A stretch of 64,000 bases of DNA, taken from NCBI RefSeq assembly GCF_016906305.1, contig NZ_JADDOL010000021.1, forward strand, positions 1-64,000. The letters run 5' to 3'. The notes beneath the pieces were generated by a model. The model was not told the DNA's origin and did not search any database. It saw only the letters and a program-made list of their open reading frames with translations. Position numbers and translations under genes: made by a program. The DNA comes from Alloalcanivorax marinus. GTDB taxonomy: Bacteria; Pseudomonadota; Gammaproteobacteria; Pseudomonadales; Alcanivoracaceae. This document shows positions 1-6,350 of this stretch, in pieces; position 1 is the first letter of the stretch, and every line of letters begins with the position of its first letter.

Positions 1-52
1 GCGTAATCTGATGAAATCTCATCGATCAGATGGTGCTAACTTGGGGGAAAGG

Positions 53-226
53 TCACCGACCATTTTCAACGGATACCGACACAGGCGTATCGATGTTGAA
101 CCCGGCCTGCTCCAGCCAGGTACCTTTGAGAAGAAGGAATGGCGTGATGCGGTTGCCGCTATAAGGCTCGCTTTTCAGCGTGTAATCCCAGTGACCTTTG
201 CGGACTTTCAGTTTGCGTTGTTTCAT
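53..226 (-). CDS. SymE-like toxin, short form (57 aa)
   Basis: A 57-residue reading frame on the minus strand begins at an ATG preceded by AAGGAGCAAC, a good ribosome binding site. Its core PFLLLKGTWLEQAGF followed by a valine-rich strand ending VENGR is the signature of the SymE toxin family, an AbrB-fold-derived RNA-cleaving toxin of type I toxin-antitoxin systems in Escherichia coli. The protein stops just where family members normally continue past VENGR. Reading on one base out of register gives a valine-threonine-phenylalanine continuation, so a one-base frameshift may have shortened the C-terminus. No antisense antitoxin RNA can be demonstrated by eye. The family assignment rests on motif recognition; toxicity is not shown. 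Confidence 0.6.
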   Translation of the reverse strand: MKQRKLKVRKGHWDYTLKSEPYSGNRITPFLLLKGTWLEQAGFNIDTPVSVSVENGR

Positions 227-602
227 GGTGTTGCTCCTTGTGCTTATTTCGAATTAAAAGCAATGGGTGGTCAGGAGGTTCGAAACAGCCACAAGAACTG
301 CTCTGGGTATTTCCCGAAGGTGTTGTATTCCCCAGACCTCCCGACCCTTACAGGCCGGTTTTCAGGCACAAAAATACCGCGGTTGGTTCGGGGTGCGGTG
401 AGGCCCGCTTGTGGGAGTTTCGACGCTCCTTGTGGGAAAGTGTACTTCGATTTGCGGTACTGTCAATGCGGCCAGTTCCCTAAAAGCCTAGAGAGTTTTT
501 CTCTTACACATGTTTAAACTATTGCTTACGCTTAATGGCGCTCGCGGCGTCATTCATCGCCGCCGCTCGGTCGATAGATAGGGGAAGGAGGGAAATATAA
601 AG
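227..602. other. Intergenic region, no gene recognised
   Basis: This stretch between the SymE-like gene and the next gene has no reading frame with a convincing start and no recognisable family. Two overlapping frames here look like chance openings. Only the ribosome binding site GGGGAAGGAGGG near 583 can be assigned, and it belongs to the downstream gene. Confidence 0.5.
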
Positions 603-908
603 ATGAAGGCAGGAAGTCCGTACTTAAAAGATGGTAGCGATTGGGCGGAGCATGAGGAGTATCTCGTCGGGGATGAGGCTGGGCTGCGTAACCTTATAGC
701 CGCCTGCGAGGCGGCTATCGAGAATGGCGAGGCTCGACGGGAAGATCTCGGGGACTACCTTGGCGTGAAATGTCTCAGCCCGGCCTTCTTCGAAAAGCCC
801 GATGAGGTCGGTTCGAGCTTTGGTACTGGTATCCTCGTTGTAATGGTTGTGCTCGCCGTCGCGCTGATGCTGATCGGGCTCTATACGGTTGGGACCTGGC
901 TGTTTTAG
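603..908 (+). CDS. Small membrane-anchored hypothetical protein (101 aa)
   Basis: The ATG follows a strong ribosome binding site (AAGGAGGG, about 12 bases upstream). The protein has an acidic soluble N-terminal part of about 75 residues, starting MKAGSPYLKDG and containing YLVGDEAGLRNL. One hydrophobic helix follows at about residues 77 to 99 (GILVVMVVLAVALMLIGLY), ending three residues before the stop. This is the layout of a tail-anchored inner-membrane protein with a cytoplasmic head. No family is assigned with confidence. It lies in an accessory island beside a SymE-like toxin and a TIR protein, so an immunity-like or defence-accessory role is possible but only a guess from location. Confidence 0.6.
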   Translation: MKAGSPYLKDGSDWAEHEEYLVGDEAGLRNLIAACEAAIENGEARREDLGDYLGVKCLSPAFFEKPDEVGSSFGTGILVVMVVLAVALMLIGLYTVGTWLF

Positions 909-945
909 GTCGGTTGCTCGACAGCTGATCTTGTGGCTTGGCCTC

Positions 946-1131
946 CGCCGCTTCCCCCGGTGGGCCGGTAGTAGCCCTGCGGTTCCCCGTAGGTAGCATC
1001 CACATGCACTCAGGTCTTCCCGAGCCGCTCGTCCATATCCGCTGCTGGTGCGCGCCATCAGTTTTGAGGACGTTCTTATGTGGGAGGTAGGAGAGGCAGC
1101 TTAGGGTGTGGATTCGCAGGTCGCGGCCCTG
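946..1131 (-). pseudogene. Decayed fragment of a PepSY-domain membrane protein gene
   Basis: The plus strand here aligns by eye with the C-terminal part of the intact PepSY gene at about 5290-5475. Shared blocks include CTGCTGGTGCGCGCCATCAG and GCATCCACAT, and the order is the same. Several single-base insertions and deletions break the reading frame in all registers. The translated pieces resemble the LMARTSSDVNERFGETWVYVDA region of the intact protein. It is therefore a remnant of a PepSY-family gene, either an old duplication or the residue of a second iron-uptake locus. No start or upstream part of the gene is recognisable next to it. Confidence 0.75.
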
Positions 1132-1355
1132 AGCCGGGGAGTACCTGGCGTTTTCGTGCGGTTTGGAAGTCTGGTCCCGAGCCAATTCGGAGATTGTTGG
1201 AGACGTTCGGCTCTATATGTGGGCCGGAAGAGGTGGCGGCTCTAAGGCGTTGGGGTTGATTTGGAACAGCGCAGCTCTATGCGTTAGTGAATTCCGGCTC
1301 CCTAAAATACTTCTTTGATCCTCTTTTGTGCCTTCGCGACAGCCGTAAACAAGTG

Positions 1356-1384
1356 TTGACTGTGATGTCGATCACGTTTTTAAT
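1356..1384 (+). promoter_or_regulatory. Sigma-70 promoter overlapping a CRP-like site, upstream of the TIR gene
   Basis: TTGACT (1356-1361) and TTTAAT (1379-1384) are separated by 17 bases and match the sigma-70 boxes at 5 of 6 positions each. The spacer contains TGTGATGTCGATCACG (1361-1376), a near-perfect CRP/Vfr half-site pair (TGTGA-N6-TCACG). A regulator bound there would cover the promoter and probably repress it. The rest of 1132-1488 holds no recognisable gene. The predicted leader to the TIR start codon is about 100 bases. Confidence 0.5.
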
Positions 1385-1488
1385 TTTTGGGGATCGAGTG
1401 CTAGCTTAACGAATATTCAAGACAATAGAGGCCGCGCTGCGCTTTCCCTCTATTCGGGAAGAGCGATTACGACTCGGAGGACAACGAC

Positions 1489-2193
1489 ATGGCTAGATGC
1501 ACAGCACCAGTACAGGGACATCGCACGGCGAGCGGTGCAGCTGCCTGCCCCGCATGCAGTGGCCGGTACGGCAGCTATGGTGGTTATGGAGGCTACGGGT
1601 CGTACTCTCCGTCGTCCTATTTCTCATCGGGGAGTAGTGGCGGAGGGCGAAGCAGTGTCGGTGGATCTAGCAGAAGTGCAAGACCGAGTTGGTCGCCAGC
1701 CGGATCGTCCGTGTCGTACACGCCGGCTGAAGTTCGGGCTCTCTCGCCGGTCCGCCGCAGCGTGGAGAACCGAGCGCCACTGCCTGTGTGCCGAGATGTC
1801 TTTCTCTGTCATGCATGGGACGACCGAGGAGGGGCCGCCAAGGAACTGCACGATCTGCTCGAGTCACGCAATATTTCGGTCTGGTTTAGCGAGAAAGACG
1901 TAGCCCTCGGTACGAGTCTGCTCCGCGAAATCGACAAGGGGCTGGCTAACTCTAGAGTTGGAATTGTGCTGGTCACCCCCGCGCTGCTGCGCCGCCTCCG
2001 AGGAGAGGGTATCGCCGACAAAGAGCTTTCAGCTCTCTTGGCGCGTGACTTGCTTGTTCCCATCGTACATGACACGACTTACGAGGATCTCCGCGAGGTT
2101 AGTCCCCTGCTAGGCTCGCGAAGCGGTCTAAGCACTAAAGAAGAACCGATGGCAGACGTTGCAACCAAGATTGCCGAGTTGGTCGCGCTCTAG
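1489..2193 (+). CDS. TIR-domain protein with Cys/His motif and Gly/Ser/Tyr-rich N-terminus (234 aa)
   Basis: The ATG follows CGGAGGACAACGAC, a good ribosome binding site. Residues 1-25 contain Cys4, His11, Cys20 and Cys23, a possible small zinc knuckle. Residues 26-75 are a low-complexity Gly/Ser/Tyr linker. From about residue 102 a TIR domain begins with DVFLCHAWDD, followed by an alpha-helical segment, the strand ISVWFSEKD, and GTSLLREIDKGLANSRVGIVLVTP. A glutamate in DKELSALL sits where bacterial TIR enzymes carry the catalytic residue that cleaves NAD+. TIR proteins of this kind act in anti-phage defence or as effectors; here neither is demonstrated. No partner sensor gene is fused or clearly operonic. 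Confidence 0.8.
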   Translation: MARCTAPVQGHRTASGAAACPACSGRYGSYGGYGGYGSYSPSSYFSSGSSGGGRSSVGGSSRSARPSWSPAGSSVSYTPAEVRALSPVRRSVENRAPLPVCRDVFLCHAWDDRGGAAKELHDLLESRNISVWFSEKDVALGTSLLREIDKGLANSRVGIVLVTPALLRRLRGEGIADKELSALLARDLLVPIVHDTTYEDLREVSPLLGSRSGLSTKEEPMADVATKIAELVAL

Positions 2194-2630
2194 TTCAATT
2201 GCCCATAGTTCGTCGTTTAGATGCGCTTGTTTAGTCGACCTTCCTTGTTCAAGGAAGTAAATAAAGTTTATAAAAGAAGAAAGACTATAAGCAATGATAT
2301 TGGGGTAGGGTATGCTGCAAGTAAGTGGGGCGTCTTTAGATTAGTTGCTTTATAGGGGGGGGGGGCGAAATCTTGTCGGCGGCGGGATGAAAGAGTGTTC
2401 ATTTCTCATCGCCTTGCGTGGCTCTTCCTTTCGCGGTTATGGGGAAGCGAAACCTAAAGATGTCTCTCAGAGCGGCCCTGGTGCCGATAAATGTCCGTCG
2501 CTCGTATCGGTGAAGGTTGCTGGTTGCTAAATCTATAAATGGGTTATTAGAGTTTTGAAGTTTGGTGCCGCCAGTTGGCTTGGTGTCTGCTATATCAGTA
2601 TGTATATTATCCTTCAGGCCTGACAAATGA
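2194..2630. other. AT-rich intergenic region with a G homopolymer
   Basis: This stretch between the TIR gene and the coiled-coil gene has no convincing gene. It includes a run of about ten G residues near 2355-2365, a possible slippage tract. A frame of 61 codons inside it has no ribosome binding site of note and no family resemblance. Confidence 0.45.
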
Positions 2631-3869
2631 GTGTGCTCTATGGGGATTCTTGGATTGAAAGATAAAGATGCGCAAAAGCTTAAGGCGGGGTTGAAGGAGT
2701 TAAGGGAGCTGAATGATTGTCTTAGCAGCAAGTATTCGCTTCGGAACGACATAGTCGATATTCATGATAGACGATACGCTCTCAACGCCCTATTTCAGGA
2801 AGAAATGGGGAAGATTGATGATCAGAGGAAAGAGCTGGAATTGGGTGTTAAGGACACCTTGCAGATAAAGGAAAAACTGGAATACGCGTTGTCGGCTATT
2901 TCAGAAGTAGATCGAATTCTAAAAGACGACGAAGAAGGAAGTTCGATTTATAATAAAATTTTATCGATTGCAAATGAAGAAACACTTGGTTCACTTAAGA
3001 AAAAAATAGCGGAATTGGTTGGGTTTTACAATGACCTATTCTCTGAAGATGAAGCCGGTGAAGTGCTGGTCGAAAAGGTAAGAAATGCCGCCAAGGACAT
3101 CCTGGACTCACATGACGACCTCTTGGTCGATCGAGATGAAGATGGCAATAATAAGTTTGAAGCCGCGCAAAGAGAGATAGACCAAATAGAGGAACTCTAC
3201 AACGAGTATTTCGTTTCGCGCGATGAGGAAGTTAGTAAAGTGCAGGAGTTCGAAAGCAAGATAAAGAAGATTGATGGGTTTTATGACAAGGTTTATGGGA
3301 ACGAAAAGAAAAGTATCAAGTCGTTAAAGGATGACCTCGATGACCGCTTAAATGGTTTGAAGGAAATCGAAGGGAAGGCTAGGTCTGTTATAAATTTATC
3401 AAGCGAGGCGGGTTTGGCCGGCGGTTTCGTTGTTAAAGGAAAAGAAGCAAAACAGGGGCGTTTTTTTAGCCTTTCCGTCTTCGTTATTATAGTGGCCTCT
3501 ATATTTTTCATTAATTTATATTTGTTTGACAAATCTGACTTTATAAATATTACCTGGAATACTTTCTTGTTTAAACTTTTGATTAATGCCCCTCTTATAT
3601 GGGTTGCTACGATTGCGAACTTGAATCTGAATAAGTTTTCCCGGCTCGAACAAGAATATTCGCATAAAGAGGCCTTGGCAAAGTCGTATGAGCGATATAA
3701 AGAAGAAATCGAACAACTTGAGAATTTGGGTGTGGATGGTGCAGGGGCAATGAAGCTTAAGCTCCTAGAGATTAATTTGGATGCATTTAAGGTTAATCCT
3801 GCGGTGAATTCAGAGAAGGAGCGAAGTGGGTTTACTATTCTGAATGCTCTCGGTAAAGATAAAAAATGA
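2631..3869 (+). CDS. Coiled-coil protein with two transmembrane helices (up to 412 aa)
   Basis: The frame can start at GTG 2631 or at ATG 2640; neither has a clear ribosome binding site. Residues 1-270 are charged, lysine/glutamate-rich and helical, with heptad-like spacing typical of a long coiled coil. Two hydrophobic helices follow at about residues 278-298 (LSVFVIIVASIFFINLYLF) and 311-331 (LFKLLINAPLIWVATIAN). A second short coiled coil (LEQEYSHKEALAKSYERYKEE) and a basic tail end the protein. Base composition is clearly AT-richer than the flanking core genes, suggesting acquisition by transfer. I do not recognise a family. The topology puts most of the protein in the cytoplasm, anchored by a helical hairpin near the C-terminus. 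Confidence 0.65.
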   Translation: MCSMGILGLKDKDAQKLKAGLKELRELNDCLSSKYSLRNDIVDIHDRRYALNALFQEEMGKIDDQRKELELGVKDTLQIKEKLEYALSAISEVDRILKDDEEGSSIYNKILSIANEETLGSLKKKIAELVGFYNDLFSEDEAGEVLVEKVRNAAKDILDSHDDLLVDRDEDGNNKFEAAQREIDQIEELYNEYFVSRDEEVSKVQEFESKIKKIDGFYDKVYGNEKKSIKSLKDDLDDRLNGLKEIEGKARSVINLSSEAGLAGGFVVKGKEAKQGRFFSLSVFVIIVASIFFINLYLFDKSDFINITWNTFLFKLLINAPLIWVATIANLNLNKFSRLEQEYSHKEALAKSYERYKEEIEQLENLGVDGAGAMKLKLLEINLDAFKVNPAVNSEKERSGFTILNALGKDKK

Positions 3870-3954
3870 TGACGGATTAAATATTTGGTTTGGCCTTTTA
3901 TGGCTTCCGGTCCTGGTTGGTCTGGCTGTTGGGGTTTTAGCTCTTTGGGCTGTC

Positions 3955-4508
3955 CGGCGTAGAAGGTGTCCACGGCCACTAGCTCCCCGGTGTGCTTGGT
4001 AATAATGTGTCGCTCCCTGAACTCCGGGCTGAAGCGTTCCAGGAGCCTGACTTGGCGTTCGGTGAGTTCCACCCGCTTCTCCCGGGTGGCCTGTTCCAGG
4101 CGCATCAGTCTCTCGTGTTTTGTCTGAAGGTTTTGCCGGGTCCAGACGCCGCGGACGCCCATGGAAGACACCGTAATGCCTTCCAGTGCCAGTGATTGAG
4201 CCACCCTCAGGCAGCCGTGTGTGGGCTCCTTCAGACAATACGTCAGAACGGCTTCCTCGATCTCCTCACTGACCCGGTTGGGGGAGGGCCGGGAGCACCA
4301 GGACGGCGGTCAATCAGTTCCTCAGAGCCATAGGTTTGGACGTTCCGCCGGATTTCATAGAACTGCTGCCGGGAGTAGCCATTACCTTGCAGGCCCTGGA
4401 GACATTGCCTAGATCCTGGGCCAGTTCTAGCAGGCTGAGCTTGCGCCGTGCTACTTTCTCATCGGAGGTCATATCCACTCCTTTCAGGTTGTAGATAACG
4501 TCGGCCAA
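3955..4508 (-). pseudogene. IS481-family transposase, truncated and frameshifted
   Basis: Read from 4508 downwards, the minus strand encodes MADVIYNLKGVDMTSDEKVARR and a helix-turn-helix ending in RACKVM. It then continues in another register as GYSRQQFYEIRR...YGSEELIDRR and in a third as NRVSEEIEEAVLTYCLKEPTHGCLRVAQ and ERFSPEFRERHI...GELVAVDTF. This is the N-terminal half of IS481-type DDE transposases. Two or more single-base shifts separate the blocks, and homology stops near 3955, before the rest of the DDE catalytic core. The element is dead. Sequence between 4509 and the next start codon at 4593 probably includes its outer end, although the exact terminus was not defined. Confidence 0.8.
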
Positions 4509-4592
4509 CGCTTTCTTTAACCCGGGGGTACCGCTTCTAGGCGCGGTGGACTGTCAGGTGAATACCACCACTACACAGAAAAGGGAAAGACT

Positions 4593-5150
4593 ATGCGTGG
4601 TTACGATTTGAGGGTGTTGGGTAATTTATACGTGGAAGTAAGGAGTAACTTTCCGTTTTTTGCTCTTTCTGGTGCGGTGGTGGCCCTATTTCAGTTGTTA
4701 AACTACTTTTATGGTCTTCAGGCGGAAAATCAATCACCGTGGGTTGTTAATGTTTTTGCAGGTTTTTTGTCTGCTGATTTTCTTGCTTTTCTTATGGTTG
4801 TGACGGGATTCTTCAGTTCTGTCGCTGTTCTCGTTGGTGAAAAAGGTGCGAGTTTTTGGCGTCGATGGGCGCTGGAATGTGAATTCAGATGTAGGCAGAT
4901 AATCGCAGTTTTGATCTGCTTTTTATTTGGATACGGAGTGCTCGCAGCTTTGTATTCCCTCTTGTTCTCCCAGTATCAGGGGCTGGCTCTCTTGTTGGCG
5001 GTGGTGGTCTTTGGTTTGTGTTGCGTTTTGATCTATTTCTTGGTCGCTTCTCTGGCGTCATCCAATGGGGATTTTAATGGGAAAGGATTGGCCAGTGTTA
5101 TGCTTGTAACAACTGCAGCTTTGGCTGCATATCTTGTTTTATACGCCTAG
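4593..5150 (+). CDS. Polytopic membrane protein of unknown function (185 aa)
   Basis: The ATG follows AAAAGGGAAAGACT. Five hydrophobic segments are visible: about residues 22-44, 53-77, 104-127, 131-153 and 166-184. A positively charged loop (FWRRWALECEFRCRQ) sits between the second and third, so the N-terminus is probably periplasmic or the loop cytoplasmic. I recognise no family. Composition is AT-richer than the iron locus that follows. Its stop codon overlaps the stop of the convergent PepSY gene by four bases. It lies directly beside the IS481 remnant, whose insertion may have separated it from former neighbours. Confidence 0.6.
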   Translation: MRGYDLRVLGNLYVEVRSNFPFFALSGAVVALFQLLNYFYGLQAENQSPWVVNVFAGFLSADFLAFLMVVTGFFSSVAVLVGEKGASFWRRWALECEFRCRQIIAVLICFLFGYGVLAALYSLLFSQYQGLALLLAVVVFGLCCVLIYFLVASLASSNGDFNGKGLASVMLVTTAALAAYLVLYA

Positions 5151-6337
5151 ACTTTTCGCCACCAAACCATCACCCCAGTCACACTCAACACAATCACAAC
5201 CAACCCCAACACCGTCGCAACCACCCGATAACCCACCCCACCCACCGCCGCGATATGCAAACTGGTCAGCCAGGTCGTCACCGTATTCCCCGCCGCTTCC
5301 CCAGTGGGCAGGTAGTGGCCCAGCAGTGCGCCGTCCGTCGCATCCACATACACCCAGGTTTCCCCGAACCGCTCGTTCACGTCGCTGCTGGTGCGCGCCA
5401 TCAGTTTGAGGGCGTTCTTGTGTGGGGTGTAGGCGAAGCGTTCCAGGGCGTGGATGGTCAGGTCGCGGTCCTCGGCGAGGGCCTCCAGGTGTTGGCGGGC
5501 GGCGTGGTAGCCGGGTTCCCAGCCGATGGGCGGTTGTTCGCTGGGGTTGGCCTGGGCGGGCACGGCGTCGAGCGGGTCTTCCTGGAAGCTGAGGAACAGG
5601 CCGGTGGTGGGGCGGTAGACCTGGTCGTAGAGGGTGAGGGCGACGCCGCTCCAGGCGAAGACGAGCAGCAGGGCCCAGGGCCAGAGGCCGCCGGCGCGGT
5701 GCAGGTCGAAGGTGCGTTTGTGGCCGCCGGCGCGCCAGCGGAGGCGCCAGGCTTTGGCCCAGCGTGTCCAGAAGCGGCGGGGGCGGTGCCGGGCGTCGCG
5801 GCGGCGCGGTGGGGGGAAGGTGAGCCAGGCGCCGACGAAGCAGTCCAGGGTCCAGAGCAGGGCGATGACGCCGAAGATCCAGGTGCCAATGGTGCCCAGG
5901 GCCAGGGAGTGGTGCAGGCGGTAGACGAAGGGCATCAGGTTGCTGACGCCCTGGCTGAGGTCGCCCCACAGGCGGCCGCCGAGGATCTGGCCGGTGTAGG
6001 GGTTCACGAACACTTCGTCGATCGGCAGCGCCGGCGCGCCCGGTTTGGCGCTGAGGAAGAAGCGCACCGGGCTGTGGGCGTCCGGGGGCGCGAGCATCAT
6101 CCAGTGGACGTTGGCGTCCGGGTAGGCGGCGTCCACCTGGTCGCGCAGGGCGAAGGGCGAAAGCGGTGCGCTGTGCGCCGCCGGGGGCTCAATTTGCAGC
6201 CAGTGCGGGTTGATCAGGGCGTCGAGCTCGTAATACCACACCAGCAGCGCGCCGGTGAGGCCGGCGATGATCAGGAAGCCTGCCATCACCAGCCCGACGT
6301 AGCGGTGCAGGAGCACCAGCCGCTGGCGCATCTTCAT
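5147..6337 (-). CDS. PepSY-domain membrane protein, probable iron-siderophore reductase partner (396 aa)
   Basis: The protein has an N-terminal transmembrane helix (VGLVMAGFLIIAGLTGALLVWYY) after MKMRQRLVLLHRYVGL and a large periplasmic PepSY region. Further helices lie near residues 144-171 and 223-244, and a last one at about 366-390 (VVATVLGLVVIVLSVTGVMVWW). Histidines in the helices (LHRYVG, RLHHSLALG, DLHRAGG, SLH) fit heme binding, as in the PepSY_TM family that reduces ferric siderophores at the inner membrane. It starts 13 bases after the TonB receptor stop and is probably co-transcribed with it. A degraded relative lies at 946-1131. The ferric-reductase role is inferred from family and neighbours. 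Confidence 0.85.
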   Translation of the reverse strand: MKMRQRLVLLHRYVGLVMAGFLIIAGLTGALLVWYYELDALINPHWLQIEPPAAHSAPLSPFALRDQVDAAYPDANVHWMMLAPPDAHSPVRFFLSAKPGAPALPIDEVFVNPYTGQILGGRLWGDLSQGVSNLMPFVYRLHHSLALGTIGTWIFGVIALLWTLDCFVGAWLTFPPPRRRDARHRPRRFWTRWAKAWRLRWRAGGHKRTFDLHRAGGLWPWALLLVFAWSGVALTLYDQVYRPTTGLFLSFQEDPLDAVPAQANPSEQPPIGWEPGYHAARQHLEALAEDRDLTIHALERFAYTPHKNALKLMARTSSDVNERFGETWVYVDATDGALLGHYLPTGEAAGNTVTTWLTSLHIAAVGGVGYRVVATVLGLVVIVLSVTGVMVWWRKV

Positions 6338-6350
6338 TCAGCGCGACCCA

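Noticed and set aside
11-517. 168-codon plus-strand frame opposite the SymE-like gene
   Set aside because: It has no ribosome binding site, no family pattern, and runs across the strand of a gene with a clear motif; it is a shadow frame.
2345-2530. 61-codon plus-strand frame in the AT-rich gap
   Set aside because: It begins near a G homopolymer, lacks a convincing start signal and has no recognisable similarity.
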